From Hyphomicrobiales bacterium (GTDB lineage: Bacteria; Pseudomonadota; Alphaproteobacteria; Rhizobiales; Rhizobiaceae), in contig UBWZ01000019.1 in the NCBI GenBank assembly GCA_900469345.1, forward strand, positions 1 through 64,000: a stretch of DNA of 64,000 bases, written 5' to 3'. Position 1 is the stretch's first letter; every line of letters begins with the position of its first letter. Made by a program: the position numbers and the translations under genes. The notes under the pieces were generated by a model. It searched no databases and was not told where the DNA came from. It saw nothing but the letters and a program-made list of their open reading frames with translations. This document shows positions 17,962-26,857 of the stretch, in pieces.

Positions 17962-18381
17962 ATGGCGACGAGAACTTGGACTGATACGGACGGCGCGAAT
18001 TTCGCGTCGGATGCTGGGCAGCTTGACAGGCTTCGGCGGCTTCGCCGGCTGTCGACCATCGCGCGAATGATGGACACGGCCATCCGCATTCCCGGCACCG
18101 GCATCCGGTTTGGCGCGGATTCGGTCATGGGTCTCGTGCCGGTGATCGGCGATGCCGGCGGCGCGCTGGTGGGGCTTTACATGATCAATGAGGCCCGGCG
18201 TCTGGGCGTGCCTTCGCACAAGCTGATGCAGATGATGGGAAACCTGGCTGCAGACTCGGTTCTCGGCGCCGTACCGCTTGCCGGCGATCTGTTCGACGTC
18301 TTCTTCAAGTCCAACCGCCGCAATCTCGGTATCGTTCTCGACCATTTCGGGATCGCGGCCGAAGACCTGCATCGGCGCTAG
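17962..18381 (+). CDS. DUF4112 protein
   Basis: This 139-residue protein has the DUF4112 pattern: LRRLSTIARMMDTAIRIPGTGIRFGADSVMGLVPVIGDAGGALVGLYMI and then VLGAVPLAGDLFDVFFKSNRRN. Two hydrophobic hairpins (about residues 55-75 and 98-116) suggest membrane association. The function of the family is unknown. ATG 17962 is preceded by CAGGAGG. The gene stands between msrP (divergent) and ilvD. Confidence 0.85.
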   Translation: MATRTWTDTDGANFASDAGQLDRLRRLRRLSTIARMMDTAIRIPGTGIRFGADSVMGLVPVIGDAGGALVGLYMINEARRLGVPSHKLMQMMGNLAADSVLGAVPLAGDLFDVFFKSNRRNLGIVLDHFGIAAEDLHRR

Positions 18382-18530
18382 CGGCGAGGCGGGCAACCGT
18401 ACCGCACAGTACCGTTTCCGGCCCCGGTGGTAGTGACACCTTGCAGCCGTTGGAGTAGGAAAAGCTGAAAAGAAGGCTTTGGCACGGTCTCCGCACGGGG
18501 GCTGCGCCGCCCTAAGACTGAGGAAACGCC

Positions 18531-20366
18531 ATGCCTGTTTATCGTTCGAGAACCACCACCCACGGCCGCAACATGGCAGGCGCGCGCGGCCTCTGGCGCG
18601 CCACCGGCATGAAGGATGGCGATTTTGGCAAGCCGATCATCGCCGTGGTCAACTCATTCACGCAGTTCGTGCCCGGCCACGTGCACCTCAAGGATCTCGG
18701 CCAGCTTGTCGCGCGTGAAATCGAGGCGGCCGGCGGCGTCGCCAAGGAATTCAACACCATCGCGGTCGACGACGGCATCGCCATGGGCCACGACGGCATG
18801 CTCTACTCGCTGCCCTCGCGCGAAGTCATTGCCGACTCGGTCGAGTACATGGTCAATGCCCATTGCGCCGATGCGATGGTCTGCATCTCCAACTGCGACA
18901 AGATCACCCCCGGCATGCTGAACGCCGCCATGCGCCTCAACATCCCGGCAGTGTTTGTGTCCGGTGGTCCGATGGAAGCCGGCAAAGTCGTGCTGCATGG
19001 CAAGACCGTCGCGCTCGACCTGGTCGATGCCATGGTTGCGGCGGCCGACGACAAGGTGTCCGACGAAGAAGTCTCTGCTATCGAAAAGGCTGCCTGTCCG
19101 ACCTGCGGCTCGTGCTCCGGCATGTTCACCGCCAATTCGATGAACTGCCTGACCGAAGCACTCGGCCTGTCGCTGCCCGGCAACGGCTCGACGCTCGCCA
19201 CCCATTCCGATCGCCGCCGGCTGTTCGTCGAGGCCGGCCACCTGATCGTCGATATCGCGCGCCGCTACTACGAGCAGGACGACGAACGGGTCCTGCCGCG
19301 CAATATCGCAACCAAGCAGGCCTTCGAAAATGCCATGTCGCTCGACATCGCCATGGGTGGCTCGACCAACACGGTCCTCCATATCCTTGCGGCTGCCTAT
19401 GAGGGCGGCGTCGATTTCGGCATGGAGGATATCGACAAGCTGTCGCGCAAGGTGCCGTGCCTGTCCAAGGTCGCGCCCGCCAAGAGCGACGTTCACATGG
19501 AAGACGTTCACCGCGCAGGCGGTATCATGCGTATTCTCGGCGAACTGGAGCGCGGCGGACTGATCAACCGGGAGTGCTACACGGTTCACGAGGCGACCCT
19601 CGGCGACGCGATCGACCGGTGGGACATCACCCGCACCAATTCCGAAAGCGTGCGCGAATTCTTCAAGGCGGCACCCGGTGGCGTTCCGACCCAGGTGGCC
19701 TTCAGCCAGTCGTCCCGTTGGGACGAACTCGATACCAACAGCGAAACCGGCATTATCCGTTCGGTCGAAAAGCCCTTCTCGAAGGATGGCGGCCTGGCAG
19801 TGCTCTACGGAAACATCGCGGCGGACGGCTGCATCGTGAAGACCGCAGGCGTCGACGAATCGATCCTCAAGTTCAGCGGTCCGGCTGTCGTCTTCGAAAG
19901 CCAGGATGCCTCCGTCAAGGCGATCCTCAGCAACGAGGTCAAGGCCGGCGACGTCGTCGTCATCCGTTACGAAGGCCCGAAGGGCGGCCCGGGCATGCAG
20001 GAAATGCTTTACCCGACCAGCTATCTGAAATCGAAGGGCCTCGGCAAGGCTTGCGCGCTGGTCACCGACGGGCGCTTCTCGGGCGGCACATCCGGCCTGT
20101 CGATCGGCCACGCATCTCCCGAAGCGGCCCAAGGAGGCGCGATCGGTCTTGTGCGCCAGGGTGACATGATCGAGATCGACATCCCCAACCGGACCATCCA
20201 TCTGGCCGTTTCGGATGCGGAACTCTCGGCCCGTCGCCACGAGCAGGATGCACTTGGCTGGAAGCCCGCAGCACCCCGCAAGCGCAACGTCACGACGGCC
20301 CTCAAAGCCTACGCCGCCTTTGCATCCTCGGCGGACAAGGGCGCCGTCCGGATCCTGCCGGAATAG
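18531..20366 (+). CDS. ilvD: Dihydroxy-acid dehydratase
   Basis: This 611-residue enzyme converts 2,3-dihydroxy-isovalerate or -3-methylvalerate to the 2-oxo acids in valine and isoleucine biosynthesis. It shows the IlvD/Edd signatures CISNCDKITPGMLNAA (about residues 122-137) and CPTCGSCSGMFTANSMNC (about 187-204), whose cysteines hold the iron-sulfur cluster, and the C-terminal TDGRFSGGTSGLSIGHASPEAA. The length fits the long bacterial form. It is monocistronic here. The 149-base upstream region has no clear attenuator peptide. Confidence 0.97.
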   Translation: MPVYRSRTTTHGRNMAGARGLWRATGMKDGDFGKPIIAVVNSFTQFVPGHVHLKDLGQLVAREIEAAGGVAKEFNTIAVDDGIAMGHDGMLYSLPSREVIADSVEYMVNAHCADAMVCISNCDKITPGMLNAAMRLNIPAVFVSGGPMEAGKVVLHGKTVALDLVDAMVAAADDKVSDEEVSAIEKAACPTCGSCSGMFTANSMNCLTEALGLSLPGNGSTLATHSDRRRLFVEAGHLIVDIARRYYEQDDERVLPRNIATKQAFENAMSLDIAMGGSTNTVLHILAAAYEGGVDFGMEDIDKLSRKVPCLSKVAPAKSDVHMEDVHRAGGIMRILGELERGGLINRECYTVHEATLGDAIDRWDITRTNSESVREFFKAAPGGVPTQVAFSQSSRWDELDTNSETGIIRSVEKPFSKDGGLAVLYGNIAADGCIVKTAGVDESILKFSGPAVVFESQDASVKAILSNEVKAGDVVVIRYEGPKGGPGMQEMLYPTSYLKSKGLGKACALVTDGRFSGGTSGLSIGHASPEAAQGGAIGLVRQGDMIEIDIPNRTIHLAVSDAELSARRHEQDALGWKPAAPRKRNVTTALKAYAAFASSADKGAVRILPE

Positions 20367-20379
20367 GATTGACTCCGGG

Positions 20380-20401
20380 CCGGCCGCCTCAGAGCGGCCG
20401 G
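20380..20401. terminator. Hairpin between ilvD and the LprI-like gene
   Basis: CCGGCCGC (20380-20387) pairs with GCGGCCGG (20394-20401) around CTCAGA. It overlaps the stop codon of the minus-strand gene ending at 20389 and lies 14 bases after the ilvD stop, so it may serve both convergent genes. No strong T run is present. Confidence 0.5.
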
Positions 20402-20751
20402 TTCAGCCCCTTATACGCTTCTTCCAGTTGCTTCATGCGCTCGCTATAGGCACCGGCGATGCACTTGGCATCGGCATTACAGTCCTGGCGCTTCTTGAGC
20501 CACGCCAGCTGCTCTTCCTGCAGCGTGCCCCTGTTGCCCATCGGCAGAAGGCTTGTGAGGATGTCGAATGTCGTGACCATCTTCACGTCGGCGTCGTTGA
20601 GGGAGCGGGTATCGCAGATCACCTTCTCGTCGGCAGCAAGCTCTTGGCGCTCGCAATCGAAGCTCGCCGCCGCCGCCGGATGGGCCCCGGCACCCATCGT
20701 GACGCCGAAAACTAGGGCAGCGAACCCCGTCGCTAGGTAGGTCTGTCTCAT
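20389..20751 (-). CDS. LprI-like secreted protein (DUF1311)
   Basis: This 120-residue protein starts MRQTYLATGFAALVFGVTMGAGAH, a signal peptide cut near residue 29. The mature part is SFDCERQELAADEKVICDTRSLNDADVKM followed by EEQLAWLKKRQDCNADAKCIAGAYSERMKQL, the DUF1311/LprI repeat with four cysteines that probably form two disulfides. LprI of mycobacteria inhibits lysozyme; whether this one does is not known. The longer frame upstream of 20751 lacks a plausible start. Confidence 0.82.
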   Translation of the reverse strand: MRQTYLATGFAALVFGVTMGAGAHPAAAASFDCERQELAADEKVICDTRSLNDADVKMVTTFDILTSLLPMGNRGTLQEEQLAWLKKRQDCNADAKCIAGAYSERMKQLEEAYKGLNRPL

Positions 20752-20783
20752 TCTGTGCTCCTGATGCTCAGTGATCGGCCGGC

Positions 20784-21158
20784 TCAAAGCATCTCCCTGA
20801 GCGTCCAGCCGAAGAAGATGATGCAGGCGAGCCAGATGGCAAGAACAAAGGCAAGTCCGGCGCGACTTCTCGGCCGCGTCTCGGCTTCGCTTGCTTGCGC
20901 GCGCGCCAGCGCCATTCGCTGCGGCGGCACGAGGCGGATGGCAAGCATGATCCCGAGCGGCACGATCAGCAGATCGTCCAGATAGCCGAGGATGGGGATG
21001 AAGTCCGGGATGAGATCGATCGGCGACAGGGCATAGGCTGCGACAGCGCCCGCAACGAGCTTTGCCGTCAGCGGTACCTCCGGATCCCGGGCCGCGATCC
21101 AGAGCGCGATCACGTCCCGCTTCAGTGCACGCGCCCAACTCTTGAGCTTCTCCAGCAT
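20784..21158 (-). CDS. YkvA family membrane protein (DUF1232)
   Basis: This 124-residue protein has the DUF1232 hallmark: DPEVPLTAKLVAGAVAAYALSPIDLIPDFIPILGYLDDLLIVPLGIMLAIRLVP. A C-terminal membrane segment (LAFVLAIWLACIIFFGW) follows. The family is widespread and of unknown function, with an amphipathic SPIDLIPDFIPxxGxLDD signature. ATG 21158 is chosen, which gives MLEKLKSWARALKRDV. It lies 32 bases upstream of the LprI-like gene on the same strand. Confidence 0.87.
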   Translation of the reverse strand: MLEKLKSWARALKRDVIALWIAARDPEVPLTAKLVAGAVAAYALSPIDLIPDFIPILGYLDDLLIVPLGIMLAIRLVPPQRMALARAQASEAETRPRSRAGLAFVLAIWLACIIFFGWTLREML

Positions 21159-21278
21159 CGAAATCCGTCCTTCTTGCGTCTTGGCACCAACCGGGCTGTT
21201 TCGGTCCCGTTTCGGCCACCTTTCTTTTCCAGCGTGCGGCGCTAAGACTGCAACGGAACACCGAAAACGAGGAATCAA

Positions 21279-22682
21279 ATGTCCATCCTGTTCAAGCGTA
21301 TGTCGCTCGCCGTTTTTCTTCTTGCGGCAGCGTGTCCCGTGGTTGCCAGCGCGCAAGAGCAGAAGACTCTGCCGCAGTCCCGTCAGGAGATGCAGCTTTC
21401 CTTTTCGCCGCTCGTCAAGCGCACTGCCGGCGCCGTCGTCAATGTCTACGCCGAACGGATGATCCAGCGCCCGGGCCTCCAGACCGGCGATCCTTTCCTC
21501 GACCAGTTCTTCGGCCAGCGCATGCCGAACAGGTCCGAGAAGCAGTCCTCGCTCGGGTCCGGCGTCATTCTGTCGGATGACGGCCTCGTGGTAACCAACA
21601 ACCATGTCATCGAGGGTGCGGACGATATCAAGATCGCGTTGGCAGACGGCCGCGAATTCCCCTGCGATCTCGTCCTGAAGGATGAAAGCGTCGATCTGGC
21701 TGTGCTGCGCATCAAGGCCAAGGAACATTTCCCGGTGCTATCGGTCGCCAATTCCGATGCCGTGGAGGTGGGCGACCTCGTTCTGGCGATCGGCAATCCC
21801 TTCGGCGTCGGCCAGACGGTGACAAGCGGTATCGTCTCCGCGCTTGCCCGCAACCAGATCACCTCGGGCGATTTCGGTTTCTTCATCCAGACAGACGCGT
21901 CCATCAATCCCGGTAATTCGGGCGGCGCGCTGATGAACATGAACGGTGAACTGATCGGCATCAATACTGCCATCTTCTCCCGCGGTGGTGGCTCCAACGG
22001 CATCGGCTTTGCCATCCCGGGCAACCTCGTCAAGGTGTTCCTGGCAGCAGCGGCAGACGGCAAGAAGAGTTTCGAGCGGCCCTATGTCGGCGCCACGTTC
22101 GATGCGGTCACTTCCGATGTCGCCGAGGCGATCGGGCTGAAGGCCGCTCGCGGCGCCCTGGTGACGCGCGTCGTCGAAGGCGGACCGGCCGACAAGGCGG
22201 GACTAAAGCCGGGCGAGGTGGTCACGGCCGTCGACGGCATTTCGGTCGAACATCCGGACGCGCTCGGCTACCGGCTGACGACCGCCGGCCTTGGCAATCA
22301 GGCCAGGATGACCGTGCAGACGACGGACGGCCAGCGGGAGGTCACGCTGCGACTGAACGCGGCCCCGGAAAGCACGCCACGCGACGAGCGTCTCCTCGAG
22401 GGCCGCAACCCGTTTGCCGGGCTGCGCATCGCCAACCTGTCGCCGAAGCTCGCAACCGAACTGCAAATGCCGACCGACAAGCTCGGAGTCGTCGTGACGG
22501 ATGTCTCCAAGGGTTCGCCGGCCGCACGTCTCGGCTTCGAGCCAAAGGACATACTGGTCTCGCTGAATGGCGACGCGGTGAACTCCACCAAGGCGATGGA
22601 GAAGATGCTCAGCGACGATCCGGGTTTCTGGCGGGTCGAGATCGAGCGCAATGGCCAGCGCATCCGGCAATTCTTCCGATGA
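21279..22682 (+). CDS. DegP/HtrA-type periplasmic serine protease
   Basis: This 467-residue protein has a signal peptide (about residues 1-26), a trypsin-like domain with the triad His109 (VVTNNHV), Asp139 (SVDLAVL) and Ser214 (INPGNSGGAL), and two PDZ domains (about 250-350 and 375-465). It belongs to the protein-quality-control proteases of the DegP/DegQ group that degrade or refold envelope proteins. In many rhizobia a degP-like gene lies downstream of rplQ. The stop overlaps the rarA start by four bases (ATGA), so both are cotranslated. Confidence 0.94.
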   Translation: MSILFKRMSLAVFLLAAACPVVASAQEQKTLPQSRQEMQLSFSPLVKRTAGAVVNVYAERMIQRPGLQTGDPFLDQFFGQRMPNRSEKQSSLGSGVILSDDGLVVTNNHVIEGADDIKIALADGREFPCDLVLKDESVDLAVLRIKAKEHFPVLSVANSDAVEVGDLVLAIGNPFGVGQTVTSGIVSALARNQITSGDFGFFIQTDASINPGNSGGALMNMNGELIGINTAIFSRGGGSNGIGFAIPGNLVKVFLAAAADGKKSFERPYVGATFDAVTSDVAEAIGLKAARGALVTRVVEGGPADKAGLKPGEVVTAVDGISVEHPDALGYRLTTAGLGNQARMTVQTTDGQREVTLRLNAAPESTPRDERLLEGRNPFAGLRIANLSPKLATELQMPTDKLGVVVTDVSKGSPAARLGFEPKDILVSLNGDAVNSTKAMEKMLSDDPGFWRVEIERNGQRIRQFFR

Positions 22683-23995
22683 GCGGCGATCTGTTCGCGC
22701 CGAAGGTCCCGGACGAGGTCGCCAACCGGCGGCCGCTTGCCGACCGGCTGCGCCCGAAGGCGCTCTCCGAGGTGACGGGGCAGCCTCATTTGACCGGCAC
22801 GGACGGCGTGCTGCGCCGGATGATCGGCTCCGGATCACTGGGTTCGATGATCTTTTGGGGGCCTCCTGGAACCGGCAAGACGACGGTGGCGCGGCTTCTT
22901 TCGGGCGAGGCGGGACTGGCCTTCGAGCAGATCTCGGCGATCTTCTCCGGCGTTGCGGATCTGAAGAAGGTGTTCGAGACAGCAAGGCTCCGGCGCATGG
23001 ACGGGCGCCAGACGCTTCTCTTCGTCGATGAGATTCATCGGTTCAACCGGGCCCAGCAGGATAGTTTTCTGCCGGTTATGGAAGACGGGACCGTTATCCT
23101 GGTGGGCGCGACCACCGAAAATCCGAGTTTCGAGCTCAATGCCGCTCTTCTGTCGCGAGCCCGCGTGCTGACCTTCCGGGCCCATGACGAGGAAAGCCTT
23201 GCCGAATTGCTAGCGCGCGCCGAAGCGGTGGAAGACAAGCCCCTGCCACTGGACGAGGATGCCCGCGCCAGTCTGCTTCGCATGGCCGACGGCGACGGGC
23301 GCGCGGTGCTGACGCTGGCGGAGGAGGTCTGGCGTGCCGCAAGGCCGGGCGAGGTCTTCGACACCGGCAGCCTGACCGAGATCGTGCAGCGCAGGGCGCC
23401 GGTCTACGACAAGGCGCAGGAGGGCCACTACAACCTGATCTCGGCCCTCCACAAGTCGGTGCGGGGGTCCGATCCCGATGCTGCGCTCTACTATCTCGCT
23501 CGCATGCTGGACGCCGGCGAGGACCCGCTTTATCTGGGCCGTCGGCTTGTGCGTATGGCGGTCGAGGATATCGGGCTGGCGGATCCGCAGGCGCTGGTGG
23601 TCTGCAACGCGGCCAAGGACGCCTATGACTATCTGGGCTCGCCGGAGGGGGAGCTCGCGCTTGCTCAAGCCTGTGTCTATCTGGCCACCGCGCCGAAATC
23701 GAACGCCGTTTATACTGCCTACAAGGCCGCCGTGCGAACTGCCAAGGAGCATGGTTCGCTTCTGCCGCCCAAGCACATCCTCAATGCCCCGACCAAGCTG
23801 ATGAAGACGGAAGGCTATGGTGACGGCTACCGTTACGACCACGACGAGCCGGACGCCTTTTCAGGGCAGGATTATTTCCCGGAAAAGCTCGGCCGTCAGG
23901 TCTTTTACGACCCGCCGGAGAGGGGTTTTGAGAGGGAGATCAAGAAAAGGCTGGAATGGTGGGCGCGGCTGCGCAAGGAACGCAACGAGGACTGA
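22679..23995 (+). CDS. rarA: Replication-associated recombination protein A (AAA+ ATPase)
   Basis: This 438-residue clamp-loader-like AAA+ ATPase has Walker A GPPGTGKTT (residues 61-69), Walker B LLFVDEIHRFN (about 117-127), and the RarA-specific C-terminal part with HYNLISALHKSVRGSDPDAALYYLARML and the tetramerisation region ending FYDPPERGFEREIKKRLEWW. RarA/MgsA acts at stalled replication forks. The start ATG lies in the stop of the upstream protease gene. Confidence 0.96.
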   Translation: MSGDLFAPKVPDEVANRRPLADRLRPKALSEVTGQPHLTGTDGVLRRMIGSGSLGSMIFWGPPGTGKTTVARLLSGEAGLAFEQISAIFSGVADLKKVFETARLRRMDGRQTLLFVDEIHRFNRAQQDSFLPVMEDGTVILVGATTENPSFELNAALLSRARVLTFRAHDEESLAELLARAEAVEDKPLPLDEDARASLLRMADGDGRAVLTLAEEVWRAARPGEVFDTGSLTEIVQRRAPVYDKAQEGHYNLISALHKSVRGSDPDAALYYLARMLDAGEDPLYLGRRLVRMAVEDIGLADPQALVVCNAAKDAYDYLGSPEGELALAQACVYLATAPKSNAVYTAYKAAVRTAKEHGSLLPPKHILNAPTKLMKTEGYGDGYRYDHDEPDAFSGQDYFPEKLGRQVFYDPPERGFEREIKKRLEWWARLRKERNED

Positions 23996-24000
23996 CGGCG

Positions 24001-24312
24001 TCAGGACGCCTGAGTTTGCGCCCGCGCCGTCGGTGCTGATACGAGCTTGACCGACGAGTCGGCGAGGCCGTGATGGCCCTCCATGTCGACAATCAGGTGC
24101 CAGTGTCCCGGTTCCGGAACCACCAGCCGGATGGGCGATTTGCGGGCCACGCCGCCCACATATTTGAAGTCCAGAAGCTCGGTGAAACGCTGGAAATTGG
24201 CAGCCGTCATCAGGCGGACATTGTTGACCGCACTCAATGTCACCTCGAATGTCGCACCCGCGCGTTGTGCCTTCAGATCATAGTGCGTGAAGCGAAAGTT
24301 TGGCCCGGCCAT
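24001..24312 (-). CDS. DUF1883 protein
   Basis: This 103-residue protein reads FTHYDLKAQRAGATFEVTLSAVNNVRLMTAANFQRF and then YVGGVARKSPIRLVVPEPGHWHLIVDMEGHHG, the DUF1883 pattern. DUF1883 is a small beta-rich domain found alone or beside TIR and other signalling domains; its function is unknown. There are no membrane segments or signal peptide. It is convergent with rarA, with only five bases between the stops. Confidence 0.83.
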   Translation of the reverse strand: MAGPNFRFTHYDLKAQRAGATFEVTLSAVNNVRLMTAANFQRFTELLDFKYVGGVARKSPIRLVVPEPGHWHLIVDMEGHHGLADSSVKLVSAPTARAQTQAS

Positions 24313-24730
24313 TGTCCCCTCTTAGCTGCCAGCCGTTGGATGAAGGCAACCCTAGCAGCGCCCAGTTAAAGATTGGTGGAACCGAATGGGTGTTTTAGGG
24401 GTTACATATATGAAGGCCAGCAAGAGCATCTCTTGAATGGCCGAACGAAAATCTGGCGGTGTTCGTCCCCTGCCATCGCCGCACAATAACAATTGACCTC
24501 CAACACCTCAAACCCCGCTGTCACCCCGCAGCGGGGTTTTCTTTGTACCCTATCTGGACGTCGCAGACGCAGAAGTTCTATAATTTCAACGCTTTGTATC
24601 CGTTTCCGGATTCAATTGACGATCGACTTGAATCAGTATGTGAAGCTTGAGTGGTAGGTAACAAATGTCTCCGCCTCAGCGGGTTCGGCCGCGTGCGGGG
24701 AGAACAGACGTTTCGGGTCGATTAACTTTG
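24313..24730 (+). other. Gene-free region with possible sRNA
   Basis: No convincing protein gene lies in these 418 bases; a 63-codon frame at 24459-24650 runs through the terminator hairpin and lacks a ribosome binding site. The only clear element is the intrinsic terminator at 24511-24545, which points in the + direction with no gene before it, so a small RNA ending near 24545 is possible. I did not find a confident promoter. Confidence 0.45.
24511..24545 (+). terminator. Orphan intrinsic terminator
   Basis: AACCCCGCTG (24511-24520) pairs perfectly with CAGCGGGGTT (24529-24538) around TCACCCCG, and TTCTTTG follows. It is a good Rho-independent terminator, about 500 bases past rarA and on the other side of a minus-strand gene, so it probably belongs to an unannotated transcript. 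Confidence 0.75.
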
Positions 24731-24949
24731 TCAGTGCTGTCTGGCGACCGGCAAAAGTTCTGTCCGACGCAGTTCGTCCACGGCAGAGACCGCTTCTTCC
24801 ATGGACCAGCCGGCCTTGACGGCCGCAGCAATCATTTTCACCTCGGCCTCTTCTTCAAGTGCGAGAAAGATAGGCTCCAGAGCCTCCTTGACCGTCAGGA
24901 TATGCTCCTTCGGCGAAGGTACGGAAAGACGTGCGGCGGACATGGGCAT
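24731..24949 (-). CDS. Small acidic helical protein, unknown
   Basis: This 72-residue protein reads MPMSAARLSVPSPKEHILT then a helix-rich acidic stretch KEALEPIFLALEEEAEVKMIAAAVKAGW-type core and ends RRTELLPVARQH. I do not recognise the family. Composition (Ala/Glu-rich, no rare codons) and an AGGAG ten bases before ATG 24949 support a real gene. ATG 24943 is an alternative start. A perfect TGTGACGATGTCACA palindrome lies 87 bases upstream and may be its operator. Confidence 0.55.
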   Translation of the reverse strand: MPMSAARLSVPSPKEHILTVKEALEPIFLALEEEAEVKMIAAAVKAGWSMEEAVSAVDELRRTELLPVARQH

Positions 24950-25035
24950 GGACGCGGTGCTCCTCTCTGTGTGGTGTACGAATCTTTTACAATCTTCAGG
25001 CCGCCAGAATGTTCCCGTGATGCGGCATTTATTTG

Positions 25036-25050
25036 TGTGACGATGTCACA
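25036..25050. promoter_or_regulatory. TGTGAC-N3-GTCACA palindrome
   Basis: The 15-base sequence TGTGACGATGTCACA is a perfect dyad with a three-base centre. It resembles CRP/FNR-type half-sites (TGTGA/TCACA), though with a five-base rather than six-base spacer. It lies between the small minus-strand gene (start 24949) and the terminator of the aldehyde dehydrogenase gene. Confidence 0.35.
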
Positions 25051-25056
25051 AAACGA

Positions 25057-25083
25057 CGAAGGGCCGCTCGAGGCGGCCCTTCG
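25057..25083 (-). terminator. Intrinsic terminator of the aldehyde dehydrogenase gene
   Basis: CGAAGGGCCGC (25057-25067) and GCGGCCCTTCG (25073-25083) form an 11-base perfect stem with a TCGAG loop. Read on the minus strand it is followed by TCGTTTTGTG. It sits 24 bases beyond the stop of the gene ending at 25108. Confidence 0.75.
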
Positions 25084-25107
25084 CGAAATCCTGCAAGGTT
25101 TGAAAGT

Positions 25108-26631
25108 CTAGCGCAGAGCCTCCGGCAGCAGCGCTGCAGGGAAGTCCTGATAGGACACGGGGCGCAGGAAGCGGTAGATCGCAAGCGTGCCCACTGAGGT
25201 CGTTCTGCCGTCCGAGGTCGCCGGGTAGGGGCCGCCATGCACCATTGCCGGTGATACTTCCACGCCGGTGCCGAAACCGTTGACGAGCAGGCGGCCTGCC
25301 AGCATCTCCAGCTTCAGACGAAGCTCTGCGGCTGCATCAAGATCGCTGTCGTCGACGTGCAGGGCGATCGTCAGCTGGCCTTCGAGCCCGTCGAGAATGG
25401 CTTCGAGCTCTGCCATGTCGCGGCACTTTACCACGAGGCCGGCGGCGCCGAACACTTCGTCCTGCAGTTCGTGATGGGCCTGGAAAGCCGCAGCTGTTGT
25501 CTGGAACAGGGAGGCGACGCCGTCATAGTCGCCGCCGGTCTTGCCCTTGGCGACAAGTTCCACTTCCGGATGCTGTTCGAGCTTTGCGACGCCCTCGCTG
25601 TATGCCTTGCCGATGGATCCCGTCAGCATGGTCTGTGCCGGCATCTCGGGAAGCATCTGGCCTGCCTTGGCGACGAAGGTCTTCAGGTCCTCGCCGTCCA
25701 AGGCGATCAGCAGGCCCGGATTGGTGCAGAACTGGCCGGCGCCAAGCACCAGCGAGTTGACGAAGCCGGTCGCAATCTGTTCTGCGCGGCTCTTAAGCGC
25801 ACCTGGAAACAGGATGACCGGGTTGATGCTGCTCATCTCGGCATAGACCGGGATCGGCTGCTTGCGTTCGGAGGCGATCTTCATCAGCGCGGTTCCGCCG
25901 CGGCGCGATCCCGTAAAGCCGACGGCGCGAATGCGCGGGTCCGCAACCAGGGTCTGGCCAACTTCGAAGCCGGTGTCGAACAGCATGGCGAAAACGCCGG
26001 CCGGGAGGCCGCTTTTCTCGACAGCGCGCTGTACAGCCTTGCCGACCAGTTCGGACGTGCCCGGATGCGCCGAATGCGCCTTGACCACGACGGGGCAGCC
26101 GGCCGCCAGGGCCGAAGCCGTATCGCCACCGGCAACGGAGAAGGCGAGCGGAAAGTTCGATGCGCCGAACACCGCGACCGGACCGACGGCGACATTGCGC
26201 AGTCTCAGGTCAGGCTTGGGTGCCGGCTTGCGCTCGGGATTGGCCGGGTCGAAGCGCAGTTCCTGGAAACCGCCCTCGCGGACCTCCTTGGCGAACAGCC
26301 GAAGCTGGCCGGCCGTGCGTCCACGTTCGCCTTCGAGGCGACCGCGCGGCAGGCCGGTTTCCGCCATGGCGCGCACGACGAGATCGTCGCCGATCGCTTC
26401 GATTTCTGCAGCGATCGCTTCGAGAAACGCGGCACGAGCCTCCAGCGACGTTTCGCGGTAGACGTCGAAGGCCTCCCAGGCGAGCTTGGTCGCCGCTTCG
26501 ACATCGGCTTTCGTCGCGCCGCCGAACGATCCTTCGAGGGGCTTTCCCGTCGAGGCCTCAATGGCGGAGAACTCTCCGTTCGATCCGCGCGTCTCCTTGC
26601 CTCCGATCAGGAGGCTGCCGCTAATGGTCAT
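25108..26631 (-). CDS. Alpha-ketoglutarate semialdehyde (2,5-dioxovalerate) dehydrogenase
   Basis: This 507-residue aldehyde dehydrogenase belongs to the NADP-type KGSADH branch. It has the catalytic cysteine at 302 (GAGQFCTNPG), the general base glutamate at 265 (VYAEMSSINPV), and the cofactor loop FTGSRRGG (239-246). Enzymes of this branch oxidise 2-oxoglutarate semialdehyde at the end of pentose, glucarate or hydroxyproline breakdown. ATG 26631 follows AAAGGGACATCTC. The gene stands alone, so its pathway is not shown by its neighbours, although hydroxyproline catabolism would fit the aconitase X gene 8 kb away. Confidence 0.83.
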   Translation of the reverse strand: MTISGSLLIGGKETRGSNGEFSAIEASTGKPLEGSFGGATKADVEAATKLAWEAFDVYRETSLEARAAFLEAIAAEIEAIGDDLVVRAMAETGLPRGRLEGERGRTAGQLRLFAKEVREGGFQELRFDPANPERKPAPKPDLRLRNVAVGPVAVFGASNFPLAFSVAGGDTASALAAGCPVVVKAHSAHPGTSELVGKAVQRAVEKSGLPAGVFAMLFDTGFEVGQTLVADPRIRAVGFTGSRRGGTALMKIASERKQPIPVYAEMSSINPVILFPGALKSRAEQIATGFVNSLVLGAGQFCTNPGLLIALDGEDLKTFVAKAGQMLPEMPAQTMLTGSIGKAYSEGVAKLEQHPEVELVAKGKTGGDYDGVASLFQTTAAAFQAHHELQDEVFGAAGLVVKCRDMAELEAILDGLEGQLTIALHVDDSDLDAAAELRLKLEMLAGRLLVNGFGTGVEVSPAMVHGGPYPATSDGRTTSVGTLAIYRFLRPVSYQDFPAALLPEALR

Positions 26632-26857
26632 GAGATGTCCCTTTCGATCATGGCATAAGCCATGGATATGGTGATCTGACGCCGCGAGTTCTAACGGGCC
26701 GGATGCGCCGAGGGAAGCACCGCAAGCCAAAAAGTATGATTTTATGCCGTGGGAAGATGGCCTTGGACGTGCATATCGAAGATTGCGGGCGGATGGCCGC
26801 GTGTGGCCTGCCGAGCGCCAGCTGGCGCACGGAAAAGGGAGGTGGAAAACGTCCCGC

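Noticed and set aside
24459..24650. 63-codon + strand frame near the orphan terminator
   Set aside because: It runs through the terminator hairpin, has no ribosome binding site and resembles no protein.
24665..25111. 148-codon + strand frame opposite the small acidic protein gene
   Set aside because: It is antisense to the better supported minus-strand gene at 24731-24949 and covers the ALDH terminator; its composition (Arg/Cys/Phe-rich) looks non-coding.
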